Part shown: piece after piece, positions 1-9,287 of the stretch | Layout of the letters: each line of letters opens with the position of its first letter | Position numbering within the stretch: position 1 is the first letter of the stretch | From: JALYZC01 sp963725645 | GTDB lineage: Bacteria; Actinomycetota; Thermoleophilia; Solirubrobacterales; Solirubrobacteraceae | Assembly: GCA_963725645.1 (NCBI GenBank) | Contig: CAVRZD010000006.1 | Location: 1,302,001-1,366,000, forward strand | DNA: 64,000 nucleotides | Direction: 5' to 3' | Made by a program: the position numbers and the translations under genes | The notes under the pieces: model-generated | The model's database searches: none | Seen by the model: the letters and a program-made list of their open reading frames with translations, nothing else | Told to the model about the DNA's origin: nothing

Positions 1-2
1 CG

Positions 3-1586
3 CCATCGGAGGGGTGCAAGAACGACGCGTTTCAGGGGAGCGGGTTCCCCGAGTGCCGGCTCGACATGGGCGCCTTAGTGACGCCCGCGGGAGGGTCGGT
101 GGTTCGTTCCGCAAGCGCGCACGTGGGCACGGCAGGCGAGCCCTACACCTCCCCGTTTGACCAGTCGCTCGAGCTGAGCCGGTTGGTTGGCGATGCAACC
201 AGCAATGCGGACGAGGGGGCCACGGTTGGAACGGCCCTGATGATGGGTGATTACAACGTGGGCCCCGAGGACTCCAGGATGGCGCCGAAGTTCGCGGCGC
301 TCGGGTATGCCGACGCCGGCGGGGGCGTGGCAGGGCAGACGTGCGCAAGCACCCCGGGGTGTGAGTTCACCTACCCGTCCGGAGGCACGTATGGCGCTCC
401 CACGTTCAAGGGCGACTACGTCTACTACAGGAACCTGCGTCTCGACGCCCACGAGGTGCCGGAGCCGCTGGTCAGCGGTCACGAGGCCTCAGATCATCGG
501 CCGATCGTCGCGGACTTCTCGTCGCTGCCCGCTCCACCCGTAACGGTCATGCTGATCGCACCGCCGAACGGCAGCTCGGGGAACACCGCCTCTCCGACAT
601 TGCGGGGTACCGCCAGTGCCGCGGCCGGAGCGTCCTCGGTGACCGTGAAGATCCACGGCGGGCCGACCGGCACCGGTATGCCGGTGCAGACGCTCAGTGG
701 TGTGCCGGTCGGCAGTGACGGTTCCTGGAGCGCATCGGTGGGCCTGTCGCTCGCCGATGGTGTTTACAGCGCCCAAGCACAGCAGACAGACTCCGGCGGC
801 CGGTCGCGCTGGAGCGCGACCAACACGTTCACCGTCGACACCGCGGCCCCGTCGGTCACGCTGATCTCACCGGCCCACGGCAGCAACACGGGCAGCTCGC
901 CAACGTTCAGCGGAACGGCCGGAACATCCTCAGGGGACGGAACCAGCGTGACGGTGAAGATCTACAGCGGCACATCGGCGACCGGGACGCAGATCCAGAC
1001 TCTGTTGGCCCCAGTGTCGAGCGGCAGCTGGTCGGTCTTGAGCCCGGCGCTGGCGGCCGGCAGCTACACCGCCCGAGCGGAGCAGGTCGACGCGGCCGGT
1101 AACGCCGGCCTCAGCTCGGCGAACACATTCGTGATCCGCCGCCCGGACCTTGCCGCCATAGCGCTCCTGGCGGCGCCCGCGGTCTCCTCGGCGCGCGTGG
1201 CGCCCAATCGCTTCCGGCTCGGTCTGGCGCTGCCACGGGTCAGCCGCCGCATACCGATCGGCACCACCATCAGCTTCGCGCTATCCGAGCCCGGGCGGGT
1301 GACCCTGGCCTTTGCCCGGCGAGTGCCAGGACGTCGGGTGGGACGGCGCTGCGTGGCGCCGAGCAGACGCAACCACCGCGGCCGTGCCTGCACGCGGCTG
1401 CTGCCCGTCGGGAGCCTGAGCTTCAACGGCCATGCGGGGCGTAACCGGGTCGCCTTCCAGGGCCGTCTATCTCGTCGCAAGGCACTCAAGGCGGGCCGCC
1501 ACAGCACCACGATCACGGCCATCAACGCGGCTGGGAGCCGGTCGCGGCCCGTGACCGTCAACTTCACGGCGCTGCCTGGCCGCTAA
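3..1586 (+). CDS. Secreted endonuclease/exonuclease/phosphatase-fold protein with Ig-like repeats (5' end outside window)
   Basis: The open frame enters at base 3 with no start in view, so only the last 527 residues are seen. The first 180 are the end of an endonuclease/exonuclease/phosphatase domain: MMGDYN corresponds to the family's GDxN motif and SDHRPI to its SDH catalytic motif, so it is probably a metal-dependent nuclease or phosphodiesterase acting outside the cell. Two tandem Ig-like modules follow (roughly visible residues 180-380), each with a PTxxGTA opening and a TFTV or TFVI end. The last 115 residues are a basic module with two cysteines (RRCV and ACTR) that reappears at the end of the repeat protein at the right edge of the window. 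An ATG at 66 lies inside the catalytic domain and is not the start. The substrate cannot be told from sequence. Confidence 0.8.
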   Translation, partial: PSEGCKNDAFQGSGFPECRLDMGALVTPAGGSVVRSASAHVGTAGEPYTSPFDQSLELSRLVGDATSNADEGATVGTALMMGDYNVGPEDSRMAPKFAALGYADAGGGVAGQTCASTPGCEFTYPSGGTYGAPTFKGDYVYYRNLRLDAHEVPEPLVSGHEASDHRPIVADFSSLPAPPVTVMLIAPPNGSSGNTASPTLRGTASAAAGASSVTVKIHGGPTGTGMPVQTLSGVPVGSDGSWSASVGLSLADGVYSAQAQQTDSGGRSRWSATNTFTVDTAAPSVTLISPAHGSNTGSSPTFSGTAGTSSGDGTSVTVKIYSGTSATGTQIQTLLAPVSSGSWSVLSPALAAGSYTARAEQVDAAGNAGLSSANTFVIRRPDLAAIALLAAPAVSSARVAPNRFRLGLALPRVSRRIPIGTTISFALSEPGRVTLAFARRVPGRRVGRRCVAPSRRNHRGRACTRLLPVGSLSFNGHAGRNRVAFQGRLSRRKALKAGRHSTTITAINAAGSRSRPVTVNFTALPGR

Positions 1587-1617
1587 CCCCACGCCACAGC
1601 GCGTCCTGGCGCTGCCG

Positions 1618-3576
1618 CTACGCGCGCAGCGTGTACCTAACGCGGGCGACCATGCTCTTCGCGCCCGTCGCGCTGCGCGCGCGGGCATAGACCACGTAGG
1701 TTCCGCGCGGAAGCCGATGACGCAGGCGCAGCGTCCAGCGCTTGGTGCCGCCGGCCTTCAGGAAGCGACCCGGCAAGCAGCCAATGCGGCTCGCACGACT
1801 GGTCTTCTTGGCGAGTCGGCCGGCTGTGCCGAGCGAGGTGCATCGCGCGCGGGCGGATTTCGTCTTGGCCCTCAGCACGCCCACGACGGATACCTCGACG
1901 CGCGAGACGGGCCCGGACGCGGTGCCGCCCAGGCTGCGCAGCTTGCGCGCGCGCGTCCCGCGGCGCGGCTTGGCGATCTTCACGGCGAGCTTCGCCGGCT
2001 GCGGCTGGGGCCGCGCCTGGATCGTCAGCCCGCCGGCCGCGTTGGCCGTGTTGCCGACCAGGTCGCGGGCCGTGACCGACCACGTCGAGGCGCCGGCGGC
2101 GGCGAACGCGTGGGTCACCGCGGCGCCCGGGGCCGTGGCGCCGTCGCCGAACGTCCAGTCGACGCCGGCGACGCCGAGATCGTCGGTCGGCGCCGAGCCG
2201 AAGGCCAGCGGCGCGCCGGCGAGGCCGCCGGCGGGTGCCGACACCGCGCCGAGCGCGGGCGGCGTGCCGTCGCCGAGCGCGAGCCCGGCCTGGAACGTGG
2301 CGGCGCCGGCGGGCCGGGGGTTCCAGCCCGCGACGATGTCGTTGGTCCCGAACGGGGCGAGCACGGCGGTGCCGGTGGCGTCGCTGTCGAGCCCGGTGGG
2401 CTGCGGTGGTCCGAGCGCGCCACCGGGCGACTGCACGCGCGCGACGAGCGAGAAGCGCTGCGAGCCGGGGAGCTTCTCTTCGTTGAACAGCGCGAGCTCG
2501 CCCTCCGCGGTGAAGGCGGGAACGAGGCTGGACGCCGATGCGCCGAGCCCGACGGCGGCGGCCGTGCCGAACGCGCTCGCCCCGTTCGCGCGCGTCGCGG
2601 CGTGGCCGGACGAGGTCGTGACCGCCGCGGCGCCACCGTTGGTGATCGCGATTCCTTCGAGCGGCTCGTTGATCAAGGTGTCGGTCACCGTTTGCGGCGC
2701 GCCGAAGACGCTCGCACCGGGCGCCAGCGACCGGACCTCGAGGGCGTAGCCGTTGTTCTGGGCGGCCTTCTGGTCCGCGACGACCGCGTGGCCGTCCGAC
2801 GCCACGGCCAGCGCACTGCCACTCGTCTTGGGCCCGGTCAGCGTCGTTCCCGTCCACTGCCCGCCGGCCGGCCGGCGGGCGACCCGCAGGACCTGCGTGA
2901 ACGGTGCGACCTGGAGGCTCTGGGTGAACGCCGCAATGGCGGTGCCGTAGGCGTCGATGCCGATCGACGCATCGTCGGCGCTGATCGAACCGAACCCAGG
3001 ATCCGAGATGACCGAGTCGGCCGACGATCCGACGCGGGGGCGGACCTGGACGTGGGTCTCGTGGATGCACGAGCCCTTGTCACGGGTGTAGAGCACCATG
3101 ACGGTGCCGTCCGGCGCGACCGCGAGGTGCGGCGTGAACGCGTTGTCGGAGACCTTCACACCGGCCCCGAACGTGCCACCGGGAGGGGCGGTGGCGACGA
3201 ACACCGACGAGCCGGCGCAGGCATTGGCCTGCTGCCAGGCGACCGTGATCGTGCCGTCCGCCGCCACGATGGCCGCGGGTGCGCTGCTGCTGGCCGCGTT
3301 GAGGCTCTGCGCCGCACCGAACGCGGCGACGCCGGCGGGCTTGACCCTGGCGAAGATGTGGTTGACGCCCCCGACCTGCTGTGCGTAGGCCGCAGCGACC
3401 ACGCCGGCGGCGTTGCCCGCCACGGCGGGGGTCTGGGCGGCGATCCCGGGATCAGAGGCGGACGACGCCAGCGGCGATCCGAACCGCACGTCGGCCGGTG
3501 CGCTGGCGGGCGCCGCGAGCCCGATGACGGCGACGGCGGCGACGCTGGCGGTTCCGATGCGGGTGGGGAAGTTCAC
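1618..3576 (-). CDS. Secreted PKD-domain protein
   Basis: 652 residues from a GTG at 3576 preceded by a CGGAGAA ribosome site. Residues 1-28 form a signal peptide (hydrophobic AVAVIGLAAPASA). Residues 30-430 are a beta-rich region with repeated short motifs such as VAPDGT and AADGTITVAW, as in beta-propeller-like secreted proteins. A PKD domain lies near residues 450-525, with DWTFGDG and SVTARD in the expected places. The C-terminus is a basic module with two cysteines and a GTYVVYARA strand near the end, similar in style but not identical to the module of the upstream neighbour. It converges tail to tail with the nuclease-like gene across 31 bases. No catalytic site is evident; an adhesive or surface-binding role is inference. 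Confidence 0.7.
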   Translation of the reverse strand: MNFPTRIGTASVAAVAVIGLAAPASAPADVRFGSPLASSASDPGIAAQTPAVAGNAAGVVAAAYAQQVGGVNHIFARVKPAGVAAFGAAQSLNAASSSAPAAIVAADGTITVAWQQANACAGSSVFVATAPPGGTFGAGVKVSDNAFTPHLAVAPDGTVMVLYTRDKGSCIHETHVQVRPRVGSSADSVISDPGFGSISADDASIGIDAYGTAIAAFTQSLQVAPFTQVLRVARRPAGGQWTGTTLTGPKTSGSALAVASDGHAVVADQKAAQNNGYALEVRSLAPGASVFGAPQTVTDTLINEPLEGIAITNGGAAAVTTSSGHAATRANGASAFGTAAAVGLGASASSLVPAFTAEGELALFNEEKLPGSQRFSLVARVQSPGGALGPPQPTGLDSDATGTAVLAPFGTNDIVAGWNPRPAGAATFQAGLALGDGTPPALGAVSAPAGGLAGAPLAFGSAPTDDLGVAGVDWTFGDGATAPGAAVTHAFAAAGASTWSVTARDLVGNTANAAGGLTIQARPQPQPAKLAVKIAKPRRGTRARKLRSLGGTASGPVSRVEVSVVGVLRAKTKSARARCTSLGTAGRLAKKTSRASRIGCLPGRFLKAGGTKRWTLRLRHRLPRGTYVVYARARSATGAKSMVARVRYTLRA

Positions 3577-3747
3577 GGGGTTCTCCGTTCCTGGATCGAG
3601 GTCCCGCGATGGTGGCGTCCGCGGGCCCCACCGGCCATGGGGGAGACCGGCGTCCGGGTGGCGGAGAACCGAACCATCGGAACGCCGGCCTGCTCACCCC
3701 GCGGCATCGCCGGCGTCGCCCCGTGCTCCGACGGGCCGGCGTGGGAC

Positions 3748-4779
3748 TCAGCCCGCGAGCGCCGCTCGCGCCGCCTCGAGCGCCCGCTCGCAGCCCGCGC
3801 GATCGACGTCGAGGTGCGTGACCATGCGGATCAGCGCCGGGCCCACGCGGCTGACCTCGACCCCGGCGCGCCCGAGCTCGTCGACGAACCCGCCGGGGTT
3901 GGGCACGGTGAAGATCACGATGTTGCTCTCGATGGTGACGGGGTCGAGCCCCACGCCCGGCAGCTCCGCCAGCCCGTCGGCGAGGAAGCGCGCGTTGGCG
4001 TGGTCCTCGGCCAGGCGCTCGACGTGGTGATCGAGCGCGTACAGGCCCGCGGCCGCGACGACCCCCGACTGGCGGAAGGCGCCGCCCCACATCTGCTTAT
4101 AGCGCCACGCCTCCTCGATCAGCTCGCGAGAGGCGGCCAGGCAGGCGCCCACCGGCGCGCCGAGGCCCTTGGTGAAGTCGATCCACGCCGTGTCGAAGCC
4201 GCTCGCGTAGTCGGCGGCGCTCACGCCCGTGGCGACGACCGCGTTGAGCAGCCGCGCGCCGTCCAGGTGTGAGCGCATGTCGTGGGCGCGCGCCACCTCG
4301 AGCACCTCGCGGATCTGCTGCAGCGGCCAGATCCGCCCGCCGGCGAGGTTCGTCGTCTGCTCGACGGAGACGAGCCGCGAGCGGGGGAGGTAGCGGTCGG
4401 GCGGGCGGACCGCCTCCCGCACCTGTGCCGCGGTGAAGCGCCCGCCGTCGCCGTCGAGGACGTGCATCATCGCGCTGGAGATCGCCGCCGGCCCGCCGGC
4501 CTCCGCGTTGATCGGGTGTGAGGTGCGGTCGAGCAGGACCTCGTCGCCGCCTGGCCGGAGGTGCAGGCGGAACGAGATCGCGTTGCACATCGTCCCCGAC
4601 GGCAGGAACAGCCCCGCCTCGTGGCCGAGCAGCTCCGCAACCCGGTCCTGGAGGGCGGTCGTCGTCGGGTCGGCGAAGCGCTGCTCGTCGCCGACCTCGG
4701 CCGCCGCCATCGCCTGGCGCATCCCCTCGGTGGGGCGCGTCTGCGTGTCGCTGTAGAGGTTGACGGTGCCCCCGGCCAT
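3748..4779 (-). CDS. Low-specificity threonine aldolase (PLP-dependent beta-eliminating lyase family)
   Basis: 343 residues. The family cleaves L-threonine or L-allo-threonine to glycine and acetaldehyde using pyridoxal phosphate. The N-terminal VNLYSDTQTRPT and FLPSGTMCN motifs, SHLDGAR, and DFTKGLGAP carrying the Schiff-base lysine are all present and the length is typical. I chose ATG 4779 (MAGGTVN) over an upstream start because family members begin just before the SDT motif and the upstream start would run into uvrC. The gene diverges from uvrC with 38 bases between start codons. A TATCGT hexamer lies nine bases before the start, suggesting a leaderless message. Exact substrate preference is not resolvable. 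Confidence 0.88.
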   Translation of the reverse strand: MAGGTVNLYSDTQTRPTEGMRQAMAAAEVGDEQRFADPTTTALQDRVAELLGHEAGLFLPSGTMCNAISFRLHLRPGGDEVLLDRTSHPINAEAGGPAAISSAMMHVLDGDGGRFTAAQVREAVRPPDRYLPRSRLVSVEQTTNLAGGRIWPLQQIREVLEVARAHDMRSHLDGARLLNAVVATGVSAADYASGFDTAWIDFTKGLGAPVGACLAASRELIEEAWRYKQMWGGAFRQSGVVAAAGLYALDHHVERLAEDHANARFLADGLAELPGVGLDPVTIESNIVIFTVPNPGGFVDELGRAGVEVSRVGPALIRMVTHLDVDRAGCERALEAARAALAG

Positions 4780-4788
4780 AGCCGGAGC

Positions 4789-4809
4789 ACGATACCCGGC
4801 GCGTATCCT
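4789..4809. promoter_or_regulatory. Divergent leaderless promoter pair, threonine aldolase / uvrC
   Basis: Only 38 bases separate the two start codons (4779 minus, 4817 plus). A TATCCT at 4804-4809 ends seven bases before the uvrC ATG, and a TATCGT on the minus strand (4794 down to 4789) ends nine bases before the aldolase ATG. No Shine-Dalgarno is present on either side. This geometry would place transcription starts at or within a few bases of each start codon. Confidence 0.55.
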
Positions 4810-4816
4810 CGGGCTG

Positions 4817-6685
4817 ATGGCCACGAAAGCCGCCGACAGGCTCACGGAGCAGCGACGGAACCTTCCCGACCAGCCGGGCGTCTACATCTTCCGCGACGCG
4901 CACGGTCGCGTGCTCTACGTGGGCAAGGCGAAGTCGGTCCGCAAGCGGGTCGCCTCGCACTTCTCCAAGCCCTCGGCCTACGGGCCGTCGGAGTTCGTGT
5001 CGGAGGTGGACGCCGTCGAGGCGATCGTCGTCGCGACCGAGGCCGAGGCGCTGCTCGCCGAGCAGAACTTCATCAAGCGCTACAAGCCGCGCTTCAACGT
5101 CCGCCTGCGCGACGACAAGTCCTATCCGTACATCGCGATCTCGCTGGACGAACCGTTTCCACGTGTCTACTTCACCCGCGAGCGCCACCGCCGCGAGCGC
5201 GCCTACTTCGGGCCCTACTCGAACGCGAAGAAGGTCCGCGGCACGCTCGACCTGCTGCAGAAGGTGTTCCTGTTCCGCTCCTGCGAGGGCGCCGAGCCCG
5301 GGCGGCGCAGCGGCTCGCCGTGCCTGGACTACTACATCAAGCGCTGCGAGGCCCCCTGCGTCGGCTATGTGTCCCGCGAGGACTACCGCGCCGGGATCGA
5401 CGGCGTGATCGACTTCCTGTCCGGCCGCTACCGCCGCATCGAGGGCGACCTCGAGGCGAAGATGGCCGCCGCGGCCGAGGCGCAGGAGTTCGAGCAGGCC
5501 GCGCTGCATCGCAACCGCCTGCGCGCGGTGCGCTCGCTGCTCGAGCGCCAGCGCGTGGCCAACGAGGCGGTCGGCACCGTCGACGCGATCGCCGTCGCGG
5601 TCGACGGCGCAGACGCAAACGCCCAGGTGTTCCAGATCCGCGACGGCGTGCTGTCGGACCGCCAGTCCTTCTACCTCGCCAACGAGGCCGAGCGCGGCGA
5701 GCCCGAGGTGCTCGACGAGTTCGTGCTGCAGTACTACGGCACGGCCATGGCCATCCCGCCGCAGGTCGTCGTCCCGCGCAGCCACCGGCCGGACCCCGCG
5801 TTGGCCGAGGCGCTCGCGCAGCGCCGCGACGGCCCGGTCGAGGTGCGTCCGGCCGAACGGGGCGACAAGCGGCGGATCGTGGAGCTGGCCGAACGCAACG
5901 CGCGGCTCGCGCTCGACCAGGAGCGCCTCAAGGACGAGCGCCGCCGCCAGCGCCGCGTCGAGGCGCTCGACGGTCTCCAGGCGGCGCTCGGGCTCGACGT
6001 CCCGCCGATGCGGATCGAGTGCTTCGACATCTCCAACATCGGCGGCACCCACACGGTGGCGTCGATGGTCGTGTTCGAGGGCGGGGCGCCGAAGAAGGCC
6101 GACTACCGGCGCTTCACGATCCGGACCGTCGAGGGCTCGGACGACTTCGCCGCGATGGAGGAGGTGCTGTCCCGGCGGCTCGGGCAGTGGGAGCGCCAGG
6201 CCGACATCTCGCCGCACGACCGCGAGTATGACCCGGGCTTCGCCGCGCTGCCCAACGTGGTGGTGATCGACGGCGGCAAGGGCCAGCTCTCGAGCGGCCT
6301 GCGCGCCCTGCGTGGCTTCCGCGGGCGCGGGGTGGTCGTGATCGCGCTGGCCAAGCGGATCGAGGAGGTGTTCTTGCCCGGCGCCGTCGCCCCGCTCGTG
6401 CTGGACCACGACACCCCCGAGCTCCAGCTGCTCCAGCGGATCCGCGACGAGGCGCACCGCTTCGCGATCGAGCACCACCGCACGCGCCGCGACCGCGCGA
6501 TGACCGGCTCGATCTTCGACGACCTGCCGGGCATCGGGCCGGCGCGCAAGCGCGCGCTGCTGGCCCACTTCGGCTCGCCCGAGGCGGTGCTGGCGGCCTC
6601 GCGCGAGGAGCTCGAGGCGGTGCCGGGCCTGCCGGGGAAGGTGGGGCGGGAGCTCCACGCGATGCTCAACCGCACCGCTCGATGA
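4817..6685 (+). CDS. uvrC: UvrABC system protein C
   Basis: 622 residues, normal for UvrC, the dual-incision nuclease of nucleotide excision repair. Order of domains: GIY-YIG nuclease (about 15-95, with GVYIF and LYVGKAK) for the 3' incision; a UVR motif (about 210-240) that binds UvrB; an RNase H-like domain (about 395-550) for the 5' incision, with FDISN, VVIDGGKGQ and DEAHRFAIEHHR supplying acidic and histidine residues; and two helix-hairpin-helix motifs (DLPGIGPARKRALL, VPGLPGKVG). The start at 4817 fits the family N-terminus and the -10-like hexamer seven bases upstream. It overlaps the ATG at 6682, an alternative start of rapZ, by four bases and opens the plus-strand run to gpmI. Confidence 0.97.
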   Translation: MATKAADRLTEQRRNLPDQPGVYIFRDAHGRVLYVGKAKSVRKRVASHFSKPSAYGPSEFVSEVDAVEAIVVATEAEALLAEQNFIKRYKPRFNVRLRDDKSYPYIAISLDEPFPRVYFTRERHRRERAYFGPYSNAKKVRGTLDLLQKVFLFRSCEGAEPGRRSGSPCLDYYIKRCEAPCVGYVSREDYRAGIDGVIDFLSGRYRRIEGDLEAKMAAAAEAQEFEQAALHRNRLRAVRSLLERQRVANEAVGTVDAIAVAVDGADANAQVFQIRDGVLSDRQSFYLANEAERGEPEVLDEFVLQYYGTAMAIPPQVVVPRSHRPDPALAEALAQRRDGPVEVRPAERGDKRRIVELAERNARLALDQERLKDERRRQRRVEALDGLQAALGLDVPPMRIECFDISNIGGTHTVASMVVFEGGAPKKADYRRFTIRTVEGSDDFAAMEEVLSRRLGQWERQADISPHDREYDPGFAALPNVVVIDGGKGQLSSGLRALRGFRGRGVVVIALAKRIEEVFLPGAVAPLVLDHDTPELQLLQRIRDEAHRFAIEHHRTRRDRAMTGSIFDDLPGIGPARKRALLAHFGSPEAVLAASREELEAVPGLPGKVGRELHAMLNRTAR

Positions 6686-6768
6686 CCCCCAAGCGCACGG
6701 ATCGGCCCGACGACGTCGTTGACACCTCCGACGAACCTCGTCCGAACCGGAAGGGAGAATCCACAGAC

Positions 6769-7727
6769 ATGGGCGCGTCAAAGCCCGTCCGCCTCGGCGA
6801 TCGTCTGCGCCGCGGCCGCCGGGGGCGCGCGGCGGTTCGCCCCGCGGGCTCCAATCTCGACGATCTCGTGATCATCACCGGCTTCTCCGGTGCCGGGAAG
6901 TCGACGGCCATGGCCGTGTTCGAGGACGCCGGCTACTTCTGCGTGGACAACCTGCCGCCGGAGATGATCCGCTCGCTGACCGAGCTGTTCATGCACGAGG
7001 GCTCCAAGGTCGAGCGCGCGGCGGTCGTGTCCGACGTGCGCGGCGGCGCGTACTTCGACGACCTGGCCGCGGTGCTCGACGAGCTCGACCGCGCCGGTGT
7101 CAGCCGCCGCGTGATCTTCCTCGACGCCGACGAGCAGACGCTGCTCAACCGCTACAAGGAGACCCGGCGCCGTCACCCGCTGGCGCCGGCCGGCAGCGTG
7201 GCCGAGGGGATCGCCTCGGAGCGTGCCCTGCTCACGCCGCTGCGCGAGCAGGCCGACATCGTCATCGACACGAGCGGGCTGACCGCGGTCATGCTGCGGC
7301 GCAAGCTCGCCGACGAGGTCATGGTCCCCGAGGCGCCCGCCAGTTGGCCGTCACCTTCGCCTCCTTCGGCCACAAGTACGGCCCGATGCGCGACGCCGAC
7401 CTCTCCTTCGACGTGCGCTTCCTGCCCAACCCGCACTACGAGGTCAAGCTGCGGCCCCTGACCGGCCTGGACGAGCGCGTGGTCGTCTACATCGGCCGCG
7501 ACGGCGGGCTGGACGAGTTCTACGAGCGCCTGATCCCGCTGCTGGACTACCTACTCCCGCAGTACGTGCACGAGGGGAAGGCGCACCTGATGGTCGCGAT
7601 CGGCTGCACCGGCGGCCGCCACCGCTCGGTGGCGATCGCCGAGCACCTCGCCGCGCACTACCGCGAGAGCGGCTCCTACATCGTCGGCGTCAGCCACCGC
7701 GACATCGACAAGCCGCCGCGCGGGTAG
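6769..7727 (+). CDS. rapZ: RNase adapter protein RapZ (GTP-binding), reading frame broken near 7336
   Basis: RapZ/YvcJ proteins are nucleotide-binding proteins; in enterobacteria RapZ directs RNase E to a small RNA, while the actinobacterial role is less clear. The N-terminal P-loop GFSGAGKST, the CVDNLPPEM motif and FLDADEQTLLNRY are present. The second half (LAVTFASFGHKYG, DVRFLPNPHYE, GCTGGRHRSV) is in another frame: adding one C to the CCC at 7336-7338 would restore a continuous 320-residue protein. I prefer ATG 6769 with AAGGGAG upstream; ATG 6682 overlapping the uvrC stop is the alternative. The break most likely is a sequencing error because both halves are fully conserved. The usual actinobacterial followers yvcK and whiA are absent. 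Confidence 0.85.
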
Positions 7728-7785
7728 CGTCCCGCCCTGCGGCGGAGCGTTGGCGTCCGGTGCAGGCGCCACGATTTCGGGCGCG

Positions 7786-8151
7786 ATGATCGACCACGTA
7801 GGGTTCGAGGTCGCGGACCTGGAGCGCTCGAGCCGCTTCTACGACGCCGTCTTCTCGACGCTCGGCGTCCGGCGCATGCACAGCTCCGAGCAGGCGATCG
7901 CCTACGGCGTGACCGAGCCGACCTTCTGGCTCACAGCGCGCGCGGTGCCCGCGCACCACTACGGCCACATCGCGCTGCGAGCGGTCGGCAAGGTCGCCGT
8001 GGACGCCGCGCACGCCGCGGCCCTGGCGGCCGGCGGGCGCTGTGACGGCGAGCCCGGCCCGCGCCCCCGCTACGGCCCGCGCTACTACGCCGCCTACCTG
8101 CGCGACCCCGACGGCCTGCGCGTCGAGGTGGTCGCCGGCAGCGGTCCGTAG
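7786..8151 (+). CDS. VOC family (glyoxalase/bleomycin-resistance fold) protein
   Basis: 121 residues, the size of a single vicinal-oxygen-chelate unit made of two beta-alpha-beta-beta-beta repeats. It begins IDHVGFEVADLERSSRFYD, a classic VOC opening with a metal-ligand histidine, and ends YLRDPDGLRVEVV, where the glutamate is a second ligand. Such proteins bind a divalent metal and act on varied small substrates (lyases, dioxygenases, resistance proteins), so the substrate is open. It lies between rapZ and gap, where many actinobacteria carry yvcK and whiA. A GTG/TTG start further upstream at 7750 is possible, but the fold begins at the chosen ATG. Confidence 0.85.
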   Translation: MIDHVGFEVADLERSSRFYDAVFSTLGVRRMHSSEQAIAYGVTEPTFWLTARAVPAHHYGHIALRAVGKVAVDAAHAAALAAGGRCDGEPGPRPRYGPRYYAAYLRDPDGLRVEVVAGSGP

Positions 8152-8280
8152 GGCGGGCCAATCCGCCGGCCACCCGCACGGCGCTGATAGCCTGCTGCGC
8201 CCCAGGGCCCGGCCGCCGAGGGCGGGCAGTGCGGGGCTGTGGGCCCTCTTCTGACGTCGCAGAGCAAAGGAACGAACGCA

Positions 8281-9287
8281 TGTCCGTACGGGTCGGGATC
8301 AACGGCTTCGGTCGGATCGGCCGCAACGTGTTCCGCGCCGCGCAGGAGCAGCAGGCCGACATCGAGTGGGTCGCCGTCAACGATCTCACCGACGCCGAGA
8401 CGCTCGGGCACCTGCTGAAGTACGACTCGATCCTGGGTCCGTACCCGGGGACGGTCGAGGTCACCGGCAACGGCCTCGAGGTCGACGGCGCCGAGCTGCG
8501 GGTGCTCGCCGAGCGCGACCCCGCCGCGCTGCCGTGGGGCGAGCTGGGCGCCGACGTCGTGATCGAGTCCACCGGCCTGTTCACCGACCGCGAGAACGCC
8601 GCCAAGCACCTCGACGGCGGCGCCGAAGAAGGTCGTGATCTCCGCGCCCGCGAGCGGGCCCGACGTGACGGTGGTGCTCGGCGTGAACTTCGACGGAGGT
8701 CTACGACCGCGACGCGCACGACGTGATCTCCAACGCCTCGTGCACGACGAACTGCCTCGCGCCGGTGGCCAAGGTGCTGCACGAGACGATCGGCATCAAG
8801 CACGGCCTGATGACGACGATCCACGCCTACACCGCTGACCAGCGCCTCCAGGACCTGCCCGCACAAGGACCTGCGCCGTGCCCGCGCCGCCGCGATCAAC
8901 CTGATCCCGACGTCGACCGGCGCGGCCAAGGCGATCGGGCTCGTCATGCCCGAGCTGGACGGCAAGCTCCACGGCTTCTCGGTGCGCGCGCCGCTGCCCA
9001 CCGGCTCCGTCGTCGACTTGACCGTGGAGACCGAGCGGGCCACCAGCGCGGAGGAGGTCAACGCGGCGTTCAAGGAGCGCGCGGACACCGGGCCGCTGAA
9101 GGGCATCCTGGCCTACACCGACGACCCGATCGTCTCCTCGGACATCATCAAGAGCTCCTATTCGTCGATGTTCGACTCCGAGCTCACCGCCGTGATCGAC
9201 GAGACGCTGGTCAAGGTCGTGGCCTGGTACGACAACGAGTGGGGGTACTCCAACCGCGTCGTCGACCTGGTGCAGCAGCTCCAGTGA
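8281..9287 (+). CDS. gap: Glyceraldehyde-3-phosphate dehydrogenase, interrupted by three +1 frame breaks
   Basis: Oxidises and phosphorylates glyceraldehyde-3-phosphate with NAD+ in glycolysis. The Rossmann start VGINGFGRIGRNVFRA, catalytic SNASCTTNCLAP and C-terminal WYDNEWGYSNRV are intact. The frame shifts near 8621-8625 (extra C), 8695 (extra G) and 8858-8861 (extra C). Removing one base at each gives a continuous protein of normal length, and the three +1 shifts sum to three so the last part returns to the first frame. The start is ATG 8281 with AAAGGA upstream. Its stop overlaps the pgk GTG as GTGA. Three independent breaks in a universally needed gene suggest consensus errors rather than decay. 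Confidence 0.9.

Noticed and set aside
1717..4272. An 851-codon open frame on the plus strand opposite the PKD-protein and threonine aldolase genes, and many similar long frames elsewhere (for example 4097-6781 minus, 42237-44264 plus)
   Set aside because: They are arginine/alanine/proline-rich, lack family motifs and lie opposite well-supported genes; at 73% G+C stop codons are rare in all frames, so long shadow frames are expected.
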